Positions 34,167 to 43,481 of a stretch of 64,000 nt of DNA are shown piece by piece. Source of the DNA: Gammaproteobacteria bacterium (GTDB lineage: Bacteria; Pseudomonadota; Gammaproteobacteria; Steroidobacterales; Woeseiaceae). The notes beneath the pieces are model-generated. The model was not told the origin of the DNA and made no database searches. It saw only the letters and a program-made list of their open reading frames with translations. Made by a program: the position numbers and the translations under genes. The stretch covers positions 248,003 to 312,002 of the forward strand of contig JAHZJK010000024.1 of NCBI GenBank assembly GCA_022600955.1, in the 5' to 3' direction. Position 1 is the stretch's first letter; every line of letters begins with the position of its first letter.

Positions 34167-34486
34167 CGAATTTGCGGCAACACCAGTTAGCGCAATTTGG
34201 TGTTGCCGCGACACCACACGTAGCAGGCACGCAATGCGTTAAAAACGCCGTTGTCTTTTTGCTTCGTTAGATAGTGACCGCGGCCATTGAACTTTCCCTT
34301 ATGTTTTTCCCGCTTATCGTTGCAGCGCGATGTAATTGCAACGCATCAAAAGCGCCGATGCAAAAATGCCACGTAAACCTTATTGGGTCATATTCACAAC
34401 ACTTTTCCCGGATGCTCATATCCACGCATGAGCCATGCCGCCGTGGCGTGGTGTTCTTTCTATTTCTTTAAAGCGGGGAAACAACT
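34167..34486. other. 320-nt intergenic region between LysR gene and second TonB receptor
   Basis: No coding potential was seen. A perfect 12-bp stem (GCGGCAACACCA at 34174-34185 with its complement at 34198-34209, loop 12 nt) follows the LysR stop, but no T-tract follows on the + strand. It may be a weak terminator, an mRNA 3' stabiliser or an operator. The remainder must hold the promoter of the receptor, but no convincing -35/-10 pair was found by eye. Confidence 0.6.
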
Positions 34487-37312
34487 ATGAGTAGACCCAA
34501 GTGGTTATCCAGTCGATCCTGGATGCTTGCGAGCTGTCTGGCACTCGTCATTCCTGGCGGTGTTTCTGCACAGGCGCCAGCTGACGGAGTCGCACTGGAA
34601 GAGGTCGTCGTAACGGGTTCACGAATCAAACGTGGCGACAGTTCCAGTATTAGTCCTATCTCGGTACTTACCGAGCAGGATATTGCCGTGTCGGGCAACC
34701 TGACATTGGAAAACTTTATCCAGGATTTGCCAGCCGTGAACGGTGGTGACTTCGGTGCCGGTGTTAACAACGGTAATCCGGGCATTGCATCCGTTTCTTT
34801 GCGTGGTCTCGGTCCTAACCGTACCCTGGCGCTTGTCAACGGAAAACGATTCGCATCTGCTTCAGTAAATGGTTTCGTCGACCTCAACATGATTCCGACG
34901 GCAATTGTAGAGCGGGTCGAGGTCTTGCGTGACGGCGCGTCAACTGTCTACGGCTCTGACGCGATCGCCGGTGTTGTCAATATCATCACGAAAAAGGATT
35001 TCGAAGGTGTTGATGTGCAATTCGGCTACGACATCACGGATGAGAGTGATGGCGAAATGATTAACGGATCAGTCGTATTCGGAAACTCATTCGAGAGAGG
35101 CAACTTCGTAGTTGGTGCACAGGTTAACAAGCGCGAAGAAATTCGCCAGGGTGACAGAGCGTTCGCTGCGTGCCCGTTCTTTGACGACGGCACCAACCTG
35201 ATTTGTGGTGGCAGCCCGACAACGACACCGGCTTCTTTCACGCCGCTGGTAGACGGGGACCCTAGCCAGGGTGGACTCCTGACTGAAGCTCAGGTTTTGG
35301 ACGCAGGTGGGTTTACACGGGACTTTGACGCAGCTACTGATGCGTTCAATTTCGCTGCACTCAGCTACCTGACCACTCCTCAGGATGTTTTCAGTGCCTA
35401 CGCGGCAGCAAACTACGAGTTGATGGAAGCGCCAGTTTTGGGTGCGATCAATGCAAGCCTGGAAATGAATTTCTCGAATCGGGAATCAGATCAGCTGCTT
35501 GCTCCTGTCGGTACTTTCGGCGGTTGGATTACTTCCCAAGAGCATCCAGATAACCCGTTCGGCGATGCACTGTGTGCGAGTAATCCTGACTGTACGACAC
35601 CGCAGGACGTAGCGACGTCCCGTCGACTAACCGAATCTGGTGGTCGTCGATTTACGCAGGATGTCAACGCCTGGCGTATAGGAACAGGTCTTGACGGTCA
35701 GTTTGAGAATGGCTGGACATGGGATGTGAACTACACTCTTGCCAAATGGGAAGACGGTCGGCGAAATGAAGGTCGACCGAATCGCCCGAACATTGAAAAC
35801 ATGATGGATCCGACCCTGTGCGCTGCCGCGACGAACGGTTGCCCAGGCGTTTTCAATCCGTTCATCGCTGATAGTATGACCGACGCTCAGGTGGCCTATG
35901 GTTTCGTTGGTGTAAACACCAAGAACGAATCCACACTGAACGTGTTCCAACTGAACTTCTCCGGCGATATGGGTGGATTCGAAATGCCAGGCGGCGAAAT
36001 CGGTTGGGCATTCGGCTATGAAAATCGCCGCGAGGAAGCCGCATCCAAGCCGGATGGTGGTGCAGCGATTGGTGCCATTGCGTTTACGCCGGGCAACGTC
36101 ACGGGCGGTAAGTACCAGGTCGATGAGGTATATGGTGAGTTTGTACTTCCGATTCTGTCTGGCGCACCTATGGCTGAGTTGCTATCACTTGAAGCATCGG
36201 CCCGCTGGACCGACGTCGATTTCCTGAATGACTCCGACACGGTATTCAAGGTCGCAGCAGAATGGGCTCCGATTGCAGATATCCGCATCCGCGGTACGTT
36301 CTCCGAAGGATTCCGTGCGCCGAACATCAGCGAGCTGTTCCTCGGTCAACAACAATCAGCGGAGCAGTACACCGATCCTTGCCGGAACTATGGCACGGCG
36401 GGTACGGATGCCAACACGGTCGCAAACTGCCAGGCAGACGGGTTGGCGCCGGATTTCAATCTGGCAACATTCCAGGCAACAACGCTGCAGGGTGGTAACC
36501 CGGATCTCGTGCCAGAGACTTCTGAGTCGCTGACATTCGGTGTTGTTTTGACGCCGAGTTTCGCTGACAACCTGGTTGTCTCTATCGACTACTTCGACAT
36601 TGAGATTGAAGATGCGGTCGGTACGGCGCCAACATCGGAAGTTGTTTCAGCTTGTTATGCAAGCCCGAACTTTTCTGATCCGTTGTGTGCGTTTATCGTC
36701 GGCCCGGCCTTCCCGGGTATTGATGAAACGCCGTCGCCAGCTGCACCGACTCGCCGTAACTCCAATCGGCAGATCTCGGGAGTCCTCCAGACAAACGCGA
36801 ACCTGGCTACCTACAAAACCAGTGGTATCGACTTCCAGGTCGACTATGGCTTCGAGACCGGGCTGGGACTTATCGACTTGCGCGTCTCCGGCACCCACCT
36901 CAGCGAATACGACTACCTGCCGTTTGTCGGCGGGCAATTGATTGAGCTGTCTGGTTTCTTCGGTGGAGATCCCGCGTTTGGTAACTCAGCTACATTCGCT
37001 GAGTGGCAGGTAAACTACGGCGTCACATTGACCCGTGACGACTGGGGCGCTAACTTGACGGCGCGATACATGAGTGAAACGGACGACATTGACGCTGCTC
37101 CTGCAAATCTGTCAAACGTCGCCGATGCGATCACGTATTTCGATATCCAGGGTTACTACAACTGGAACGACGTCACGTTTACCGCAGGTATTCGTAACCT
37201 GACTGACGAAGATCCACCATATGTCACCTCTTACGATGACATGAACACGCTGCAGTTCAGCTACGATACCCAAGGTCGCTACATCTACGGAAGGGCGTCA
37301 GTAAGTTTCTAA
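34487..37312 (+). CDS. TonB-dependent outer-membrane receptor (second copy)
   Basis: This is a 941-residue receptor. A signal peptide (ending near VSAQ) precedes the TonB-box-like LEEVVVTGSRIKR. The plug domain has VSLRGLGPNRTLALVNGKR and VEVLRDGASTVYGSDAIAGVVNIITKK. The barrel has short Cys pairs in extracellular-loop-like regions (for example CPFFDDGTNLICGG) and ends with an aromatic strand (YIYGRASVSF). The plug wording resembles receptors often linked to peptides or oligosaccharides, but the ligand is unknown. It lies downstream of a LysR regulator and is followed by a strong terminator, so it is probably transcribed alone. Confidence 0.94.
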   Translation: MSRPKWLSSRSWMLASCLALVIPGGVSAQAPADGVALEEVVVTGSRIKRGDSSSISPISVLTEQDIAVSGNLTLENFIQDLPAVNGGDFGAGVNNGNPGIASVSLRGLGPNRTLALVNGKRFASASVNGFVDLNMIPTAIVERVEVLRDGASTVYGSDAIAGVVNIITKKDFEGVDVQFGYDITDESDGEMINGSVVFGNSFERGNFVVGAQVNKREEIRQGDRAFAACPFFDDGTNLICGGSPTTTPASFTPLVDGDPSQGGLLTEAQVLDAGGFTRDFDAATDAFNFAALSYLTTPQDVFSAYAAANYELMEAPVLGAINASLEMNFSNRESDQLLAPVGTFGGWITSQEHPDNPFGDALCASNPDCTTPQDVATSRRLTESGGRRFTQDVNAWRIGTGLDGQFENGWTWDVNYTLAKWEDGRRNEGRPNRPNIENMMDPTLCAAATNGCPGVFNPFIADSMTDAQVAYGFVGVNTKNESTLNVFQLNFSGDMGGFEMPGGEIGWAFGYENRREEAASKPDGGAAIGAIAFTPGNVTGGKYQVDEVYGEFVLPILSGAPMAELLSLEASARWTDVDFLNDSDTVFKVAAEWAPIADIRIRGTFSEGFRAPNISELFLGQQQSAEQYTDPCRNYGTAGTDANTVANCQADGLAPDFNLATFQATTLQGGNPDLVPETSESLTFGVVLTPSFADNLVVSIDYFDIEIEDAVGTAPTSEVVSACYASPNFSDPLCAFIVGPAFPGIDETPSPAAPTRRNSNRQISGVLQTNANLATYKTSGIDFQVDYGFETGLGLIDLRVSGTHLSEYDYLPFVGGQLIELSGFFGGDPAFGNSATFAEWQVNYGVTLTRDDWGANLTARYMSETDDIDAAPANLSNVADAITYFDIQGYYNWNDVTFTAGIRNLTDEDPPYVTSYDDMNTLQFSYDTQGRYIYGRASVSF

Positions 37313-37340
37313 GAAAGATACATTTTCGATGTTTAACGAG

Positions 37341-37370
37341 ACCTCCAGGGGAAACCCTGGAGGTTTTCTT
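37341..37370 (+). terminator. Strong rho-independent terminator after second TonB receptor
   Basis: Stem ACCTCCAGGG (37341-37350) and CCCTGGAGGT (37355-37364) pair perfectly over 10 bp around a GAAA tetraloop, followed by TTTTCTT. The next gene starts only about 10 nt after the T-tract. Confidence 0.93.
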
Positions 37371-37379
37371 GGATGTAAT

Positions 37380-37862
37380 ATGAAGAAATCACCATTGCCG
37401 CTGTTGTTCTTGTTTGCCCAGCCCGCGTTAGCAGTTGATGATGCGCTGAGCCAGTGTCGACAAATATCGGAAACCCTGGAACGGGTCGCTTGCTATGATA
37501 GTTTCGTCGATGCGCGTCATACGACGGAGTCGGGCAATAGCACAGAATCGAGTAAACCGTCGGCGCCCGATGCCCAGTCCTTGTTCGGTACGCCCGATGC
37601 CGAGGCCAAGCGCATCGTTTCTGCCTCTCTGGAAATCGAACAGATAGAGCAGATTGAAGCGACAATCACCGATGTTCGAAAGTCACGAACCAGAAAGCTA
37701 ACTGTAACTCTCGACAATGGGCAGGTCTGGCGACAGCTAGACAGCCAGCCTATGCGTCTCGAAAGTGGTGAAGCTGTCGTTGTCCGGAAAGCCAGTCTCG
37801 GTTCATACCAGATGGAGAAAAAGTCTGGCGGTCGCCGAATCAGAGTCAAGCGCGCTAATTAG
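37380..37862 (+). CDS. Small exported protein of unknown function (CRxI...CYD type)
   Basis: This is a 160-residue protein with a short signal peptide (PLLFLFAQPALA). The mature N-terminus has LSQCRQISETLERVACYDSFV, a Cys-pair pattern shared with many unnamed gammaproteobacterial exported proteins and with VasI-like proteins. The C-terminal part LTVTLDNGQVWRQLDS then VVVRKASLGSYQM looks like a small beta-barrel. I recognise the pattern but know of no function. ATG 37380 is used because upstream in-frame starts fall inside the terminator. It overlaps the convergent TPR gene by 4 nt. Confidence 0.75.
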   Translation: MKKSPLPLLFLFAQPALAVDDALSQCRQISETLERVACYDSFVDARHTTESGNSTESSKPSAPDAQSLFGTPDAEAKRIVSASLEIEQIEQIEATITDVRKSRTRKLTVTLDNGQVWRQLDSQPMRLESGEAVVVRKASLGSYQMEKKSGGRRIRVKRAN

Positions 37863-39013
37863 CGAAGACTCGATTCAAGCGCTTTCAGCTTGCTCTCGTA
37901 TCCCGAGATCAACTGCGCTTTCTGCGCGGTGTCTCTTGCCTGTTCGTAGTCTCTCGCGGCCAACTCGTAGTCATTAATTGCATAATGAACAAGGCCTCGC
38001 AGGGAGTAAAACTGATGCTCATCTGATTTTAGTTTTACCGCGTTCGCCAAAAAGGACAGCGCGTCCTCATGCTCTTTATCGCGGTAGGCAGCTCGTGCCT
38101 TGTAATAGTAGTAATATGGATTCCGGTCTCTGTAGTACGCGACTTTCCTGGAGTAGTATCTGGACTCGTCTTCGCGCCCCAGAAAAAGCAGGAGACTCGC
38201 CAGGTTCGTCAGCGCCGACTTGTTGGAAGGTTGGATTGCTAGCGCCTGGTGGTACGCTTTTTCTGCAGTTTCGTAGTGTTTGTTGCGGGAGTACAGTGCG
38301 CCGAGATTCACCCAGAGTCCGGCAATGCCCGGATCCGTCTCAATTCCCTTTTTTAGATATCGAAACGCCATTTTCGAATCGCCTGCCTGCATCGATTCGA
38401 CAGCTACATTGCTGTAGTACAACGCAATCGCATAATCGTCAGACACTCTCTTTGTATCGTAATTACCGTTGTATTCAGCAGTATTGAAGTCTACGACGTA
38501 CCGGCCTACGTGATTAATGTCTCGCCGAACACCCTTGACCAGTACATTAATATGATTGTTCAGAATAATCATGTCGCCATCGGCTCGAAAACTGGGTGGG
38601 ATATCCACCATTTGGAACGTCAAATCCAGATCTGCCTCTCGAGCCAGCGCCGCAAACAGGATTGAGAAAGAAAGGCAGTTGCCCCGCCGATTTTCAAAAG
38701 TCTCGATCGCCGAATAGGTGAGGTTTGGGTCGTAGTCCAAGTTCAGCAACCCATCGTCGATCATGCCGCGAATCAGTTTTCGTAGTCTTGATCGCGCCTG
38801 CGGATCGCCGTGAACTCTGGAGGCAACGTAGTCACGCATTTCATCATTCAACGTCAGGATTTCGTCTGAGTGGATATCAGCGACATCCACGATTTCGCCG
38901 AACAGCACCTGCCCGGATAGCAATTCAACGCTGTAGTCGGGAGCAGGAACCCCGAAAGGCGCACACGCAGCCAGCCAGGTACAAGCGATCAAGAGTATGT
39001 GAGTGAATTTCAT
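37859..39013 (-). CDS. Lipoprotein with transglutaminase-like domain and TPR repeats
   Basis: This is a 384-residue predicted lipoprotein (lipobox LAAC, Cys17). Residues about 80-180 form a transglutaminase-like cysteine domain: NRRGNCLSFSILFAAL with Cys113, NHINVLV with His154 and VVDFN with Asp175, a complete Cys-His-Asp triad. The second half is four or five TPR motifs, for example AGLWVNLGALYSRNKHYETAEKAYHQALAIQP. TPRs bind proteins and the domain may cleave or crosslink a partner in the envelope. It is divergent from a second, LapG-like, transglutaminase-fold protease. The substrate is unknown. Confidence 0.85.
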   Translation of the reverse strand: MKFTHILLIACTWLAACAPFGVPAPDYSVELLSGQVLFGEIVDVADIHSDEILTLNDEMRDYVASRVHGDPQARSRLRKLIRGMIDDGLLNLDYDPNLTYSAIETFENRRGNCLSFSILFAALAREADLDLTFQMVDIPPSFRADGDMIILNNHINVLVKGVRRDINHVGRYVVDFNTAEYNGNYDTKRVSDDYAIALYYSNVAVESMQAGDSKMAFRYLKKGIETDPGIAGLWVNLGALYSRNKHYETAEKAYHQALAIQPSNKSALTNLASLLLFLGREDESRYYSRKVAYYRDRNPYYYYYKARAAYRDKEHEDALSFLANAVKLKSDEHQFYSLRGLVHYAINDYELAARDYEQARDTAQKAQLISGYESKLKALESSLR

Positions 39014-39217
39014 AGAGGCATTCTTGCAACGGTTGATAACGAAGATCCCTGATTTCGGTGGCTAAGCGGGAGTACATATATTGAGACAAGCAAAACAAGT
39101 TGCAAATTCCGCCTCGTTTTCATTCGTTGGCGCACAGCCCGTGCGTTCTTGGGCGAAAGCTTGACTCTCGGAACGCCGAATGGACACTGAGTAAGGCAAC
39201 GAATTTCGGGGCGCACA

Positions 39218-39862
39218 ATGCGACTTAGGTTCGAAAACTATCTGGCAGTTCTCCTGGCGTTATTCGCGTTCACCAACGCGCACGGCCAGACCGTCTATTC
39301 ATTCGATACGGCCGAAGATTTTTTTGCACCGGCTGACAGTTGGCCGGCCTGGCAAGAGACGCTGGATCAACATGATTCTGAACGCCAGTCAATTTACGAA
39401 TGCCTGAATAATGCAGCAGCCTGTGCTTCACGGCTGAAGAGCCTTCGGCATGTGTTGCTCAAAGGCGCAGACCTTACGGCGGAACAACAGGTACGCCTCG
39501 TGAATCGCTATATCAACAGGCAGCGCTACAAAGAAGACCGAGTGAGTTCGCGGTCCCAGGCTGGCAATCAATGGACGACTCTGACCCGGTTTCTGCAGGA
39601 TGGTGGCGACTGCGAGGACTTCGCGGTCGCGAAGTATTTTGTCTTACGAGAATTTGGCGTTGACGCTGAGAACATGCGCATCGTCATAGGAAGAGAACCG
39701 CAGCGTGCTACCCATCACGCAATGCTCGCAATCAGATTTGACGACAGCGTCTGGTTACTTGAGAACGACAATACGATACGACGAAATGGCTACCAGGATA
39801 TCGATAGCTTCGTCTATGCGATCAATGAGCAGGGGATCTGGGACCACGAAAGAGGGGATTAG
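39218..39862 (+). CDS. Bacterial transglutaminase-like cysteine proteinase (BTLCP, LapG-like)
   Basis: This is a 214-residue secreted protein (signal peptide to about residue 23) of the BTLCP family. The catalytic residues are in DGGDCEDFAVAKYF (Cys132), ATHHAML (His166/167) and LENDN (Asp184). LapG, the best-known member, is a calcium-dependent periplasmic protease that releases a large adhesin under c-di-GMP control through LapD. No lapD-like or adhesin gene is present in this window, so the substrate is open. A small secreted protein follows 15 nt downstream, likely in the same transcript, closed by the terminator at 40163-40190. Confidence 0.88.
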   Translation: MRLRFENYLAVLLALFAFTNAHGQTVYSFDTAEDFFAPADSWPAWQETLDQHDSERQSIYECLNNAAACASRLKSLRHVLLKGADLTAEQQVRLVNRYINRQRYKEDRVSSRSQAGNQWTTLTRFLQDGGDCEDFAVAKYFVLREFGVDAENMRIVIGREPQRATHHAMLAIRFDDSVWLLENDNTIRRNGYQDIDSFVYAINEQGIWDHERGD

Positions 39863-39877
39863 ATAACAGAAGAGGAA

Positions 39878-40135
39878 ATGAAGATGAAAAAGCTATTACT
39901 AGTGTGTGTGTTCGGGGGTGTTTTTTCGTCGGCGGCTATAGCGGCGGACCCTTACGAAAGATGGCTAACGATGCAGAGCCAGCGCGGAACAGAGATCGAG
40001 TTCATCCGCGTTGCCAGTGAGAAGCCGCTGGCTGCAAGCGAAGAGACGGATGCGGAGGTTGCAAGCATCTTGAAGGAGATTGAGGCGATCGAGGAAGAGG
40101 ATCGAGCCAGCGAGGCAAGCGAAGATTCCTCATAA
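39878..40135 (+). CDS. Small secreted acidic protein downstream of BTLCP
   Basis: This 85-residue protein has a clear signal peptide (MKMKKLLLVCVFGGVFSSAAIA). The mature chain of about 60 residues contains DPYERWLTMQSQRG and a highly acidic C-terminal helix (SILKEIEAIEEEDRASE). No family was recognised. It lies 15 nt after the BTLCP gene and immediately before a strong terminator, so the two form an operon. It could be a partner or inhibitor of the protease; this is inferred from position only. Confidence 0.78.
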   Translation: MKMKKLLLVCVFGGVFSSAAIAADPYERWLTMQSQRGTEIEFIRVASEKPLAASEETDAEVASILKEIEAIEEEDRASEASEDSS

Positions 40136-40162
40136 GTAACACTCGAAGTATCTGGCGTTAGG

Positions 40163-40190
40163 AGAGGGCCGCAGCGCGGCCCTCTTTTTT
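40163..40190 (+). terminator. Strong rho-independent terminator after BTLCP operon
   Basis: Stem AGAGGGCCGC (40163-40172) and GCGGCCCTCT (40176-40185) pair perfectly over 10 bp with a 3-nt loop AGC, followed by a run of T to 40190. It ends the protease/small-protein unit. Confidence 0.95.
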
Positions 40191-40245
40191 ATTGGAGATC
40201 ACTGGTATGCTTTGCGCCTGCTAATTTCTCCACTAGGCGGTAACA

Positions 40246-43200
40246 ATGAACCTTGATACGAATCTCGCAGTGCTGTTCTCCTTGTTGCTCGCTTCTCCTG
40301 CCAGTCATGCGGTAGAAGAAGAGGCTGAGGGCTGGGACGTGAACTCGATACCGGGCGAATCCCGGGAAGTCACAATAGACACGACGTCCGGCTCGTGGAT
40401 GAGCCTCGACGTTAGTCCGGACGGAAAGACGATTGCGTTCGACCTGCTTGGTGACATCTATGTTTTACCCGTTGAAGGAGGCAATGCACGCGCAATCAAT
40501 AGCGGTTTGTCATGGTCCATGCAGCCGCGTTTCTCACCGGATGGCAGCGAGATCGCGTTTACGAGCGATGCTGGCGGCGGTGACAATATCTGGATCATGA
40601 GCGTCGATGGCAGCAATGCGCGCCAGCTTACGGAGGAGAGTTTTCGCCTCTTGAACAACCCGTACTGGTCGCCGGATGGTGACTACATCGCAGCGCGCAA
40701 ACATTTCACAACGTCGCGTTCGCTCGGCACCGGAGAAATCTGGCTCTATCACCGCAATGGTGGTGGTGGTGTTGCCGTGGTTGAAAAACCCAGCGAAGCA
40801 CATCAAAAAGAGCTAGGTGAGCCGGCATTTTCTCCAGACGGCCGCTATATCTACTACACACTCGATCAGACACCTGGGTCGACGTTTATCTATGCCCAGG
40901 ACTCTAATGGCGAAGTTTTTGCGATTCGGCGCCACGATCTGGAAACGGGCGAAAATGAGTTGTTCGTCTCAGGTGCCGGCGGTTCTGTGCGACCAACGCC
41001 CTCGCCGGATGGCAAATACCTGGCTTTCGTGCGACGTATTCGCAATGAGAGTGCGCTGTTCGTCAAAGACCTGACGAGTGGTGCCGAATATCCGGTTTAC
41101 GAGGGCCTTGACCGCGACCTGCAGGAGGTCTGGGCTGTACACGGCGTTTATCCGAATATGGACTGGTTGCCGGATTCGAGTGCCGTTGTATTCTGGTCCG
41201 GAGGTGGCATCAAGCGCGTTACGATCGCAGACAAATCTGTTGTGGACATAGAATTCAAGGTTAGCGATACACGCACCGTGTACACGGCGCCACGAGCAAA
41301 GCGGCAGGTCGCACCAGCATCATTCGACACCACGATGGTGCGAAATACGGAAACGTCTCCGGATGGCACGAAGGTCGTTTTCGAAAGCGCGGGACTCTTG
41401 TATGTAAAGAGCCTGCCTGATGGTGAGCCGCGCCGGCTGACACGCGACGCCGCAGATCATTTTGAATACGACCCAAGCTGGTCGCGCGATGGCAAGAGTA
41501 TCGTTTTCGTCACCTGGGACGATCAGGAACTCGCTCACGTGCACCGTGTTCGTGCAGCAGGTGGTCGAAGCGAGCGATTGACGACGGTGCCGGGTCACTA
41601 TCACGCGCCGAGATACTCACCGAACGGCAAGACTATCGTTTTTGAAGCGGGCGGCGGTGGCTACCTGACGTCGCCGGACTGGGCGATGCAAAACGGCGTA
41701 TTCGCTCTCTCAGGCAATGGCGGTGACGCGCGGCTGCTAACGAAGGATGGTAGCAATCCGCACTTTGGCGCTCGCGATGACAGACTCTACGTAACGCGCC
41801 GCGGTGAGGGCGGTCGCGCACTTGTGAGTGTCGACATGAACGGCCTGAATCCCAGAACACACGCAGTCGGCGAGCACCTCACGCGCTACGAAGTTGCGCC
41901 CGACGACAAGCACTTCGCGTTTCGGCAGAACTACCATATCTATGCGTTGCCGCTGCCTCCGGGTGGCAATCCGCTATCGATATCGACCAGCGTTGCGAGC
42001 GTCAACATGACACGCGTGAGTGGCGACGGCGGCAACTATCCGCACTGGAGTAATGCGGGTAATACGCTGGCCTGGAGTCTTGGGCCGACACTGTTTAAGG
42101 CCGACGTTGACGCGATGTTCGTCGTTAGTGCGGACGGTGAGGACGCAGGGTACGAAGCACCTGACATCGGCGTATCAATGTCGATGCAGTTACAGGCAGA
42201 CGTGCCATCTTCGCTGGTTGCATTGACAGGTGCCCGTATCGTTACGATGGCGGATGACGCTGGTGGGGTCATCGAGGACGGTGTGATTGTCATTGACGGT
42301 AATCGTATTCGTGCAGTTGGCGCAGCGGCTGATATAGCGACTCCCGAAGGCGCCCGGACCGTAGATCTGTCTGGCAAGACCATAATTCCAGGGCTTATTG
42401 ACGCGCATGCACATGGAGCGGCGGGCGTAGGGATGATTCCGGAGCAGAACTGGTCGGCGTACGCGACTCTCGCTTTCGGTGTGACCACAATTCACGATCC
42501 GTCGAATGATGCTACGGAAATATTCTCGGCAGCAGAAATGCAACGAACGGGCCAGATTCTTGCGCCGCGTATTTTCTCGACTGGCGATATTGTTTACGGC
42601 GCCCGCTCCACCTATTTCGCCGATATCAATTCTGTTGATGAGGCACGCGAGCACATTCGACGTTTGAAAGCGCAGGGCGCGGTTAGCATCAAAAATTACA
42701 ACCAGCCCCGCCGCGAGCAACGCCAGCAGGTAACGACCGCTGCCCGAGAAGAAGGCATGCTGGTCGTGTCGGAGGGCGGTTCGCTATTCCATATGGACTT
42801 GTCGATGGTTGCGGACGGCAACAGCGCGATTGAACACAATCTACCCCAGTCGATGCTGTACGACGATGTGTTGCAGTTCTGGAGCCAGACGAACGTCGCC
42901 TATACGCCTACTCTTGGCGTTACCTATGGTGGCTTGCGAGGCGAGGATTATTGGTATCAGTCGAGCGACGTCTGGACGCATCCCATTCTGTCGAACTTCG
43001 TTCCGCCGCACATATTGCAGCCTCGCTCAGTGCGACGGCAGCTGGCGCCCGAAGGCGACTATTACCATGACGTGAGTGCGGCCACGGCAAAACTGCTGGC
43101 CGATCGGGGCGTCATGGTCAGTATCGGCGCACATGGCCAGCGCGAAGGACTCGCGAGTCACTGGGAAATGTGGAGTTTCGCACAAGGCGGTATGGGCGCC

Positions 43201-43443
43201 ATTGAGGTACTGCGCACAGCAACAACAGCACCGGCCCAGGCACTCGGGTTTGATGACGACATCGGCTCAATTGAAGTTGGCAAACTGGCAGACCTCGTCG
43301 TAATCGATGCGAATATCGTGGAAGACATCTTTCAGTCCGACAAGGTCAGCATGGTCATGCTCAACGGGCGGCTATATGACGCCGCCACGTTGAATGAAAC
43401 CGTGACCGGAGACAGGCAAACCAAACCGTTCTACTGGCAGTAA
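40246..43443 (+). CDS. TolB-like beta-propeller / amidohydrolase fusion, secreted
   Basis: This is a 1065-residue protein with a signal peptide ending near SHAVE. Residues about 45-640 carry many PD40/TolB-type repeats (for example FSPDGSEIAFTSDAGG, YWSPDGDYIAA), forming a propeller. The C-terminal amidohydrolase domain has GLIDAHAHG for the first two metal ligands, later SIEHN-like and IGAHGQREG metal-site histidines, and ends with the family phrase GSIEVGKLADLVVIDAN. Related enzymes hydrolyse peptides or cyclic amides in the periplasm. It lies in a plus-strand unit of its own, convergent with two further amidohydrolases. Confidence 0.9.
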   Translation: MNLDTNLAVLFSLLLASPASHAVEEEAEGWDVNSIPGESREVTIDTTSGSWMSLDVSPDGKTIAFDLLGDIYVLPVEGGNARAINSGLSWSMQPRFSPDGSEIAFTSDAGGGDNIWIMSVDGSNARQLTEESFRLLNNPYWSPDGDYIAARKHFTTSRSLGTGEIWLYHRNGGGGVAVVEKPSEAHQKELGEPAFSPDGRYIYYTLDQTPGSTFIYAQDSNGEVFAIRRHDLETGENELFVSGAGGSVRPTPSPDGKYLAFVRRIRNESALFVKDLTSGAEYPVYEGLDRDLQEVWAVHGVYPNMDWLPDSSAVVFWSGGGIKRVTIADKSVVDIEFKVSDTRTVYTAPRAKRQVAPASFDTTMVRNTETSPDGTKVVFESAGLLYVKSLPDGEPRRLTRDAADHFEYDPSWSRDGKSIVFVTWDDQELAHVHRVRAAGGRSERLTTVPGHYHAPRYSPNGKTIVFEAGGGGYLTSPDWAMQNGVFALSGNGGDARLLTKDGSNPHFGARDDRLYVTRRGEGGRALVSVDMNGLNPRTHAVGEHLTRYEVAPDDKHFAFRQNYHIYALPLPPGGNPLSISTSVASVNMTRVSGDGGNYPHWSNAGNTLAWSLGPTLFKADVDAMFVVSADGEDAGYEAPDIGVSMSMQLQADVPSSLVALTGARIVTMADDAGGVIEDGVIVIDGNRIRAVGAAADIATPEGARTVDLSGKTIIPGLIDAHAHGAAGVGMIPEQNWSAYATLAFGVTTIHDPSNDATEIFSAAEMQRTGQILAPRIFSTGDIVYGARSTYFADINSVDEAREHIRRLKAQGAVSIKNYNQPRREQRQQVTTAAREEGMLVVSEGGSLFHMDLSMVADGNSAIEHNLPQSMLYDDVLQFWSQTNVAYTPTLGVTYGGLRGEDYWYQSSDVWTHPILSNFVPPHILQPRSVRRQLAPEGDYYHDVSAATAKLLADRGVMVSIGAHGQREGLASHWEMWSFAQGGMGAIEVLRTATTAPAQALGFDDDIGSIEVGKLADLVVIDANIVEDIFQSDKVSMVMLNGRLYDAATLNETVTGDRQTKPFYWQ

Positions 43444-43449
43444 TCAGCG

Positions 43450-43481
43450 CCGCCGGCTTGTCAGTCGCGATAAGCCGGCGG
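43450..43481. terminator. Possible bidirectional hairpin between convergent amidohydrolase genes
   Basis: CCGCCGGCTT (43450-43459) and AAGCCGGCGG (43472-43481) pair over 10 bp with a 12-nt loop. It overlaps the last codons of the minus-strand gene. Only a weak T-rich stretch follows on the + strand, so its strength is doubtful. Confidence 0.45.

Noticed and set aside
43450-43481. Hairpin as a certain bidirectional terminator
   Set aside because: It overlaps coding sequence and lacks a good T-tract in either direction; kept only as a low-confidence feature.
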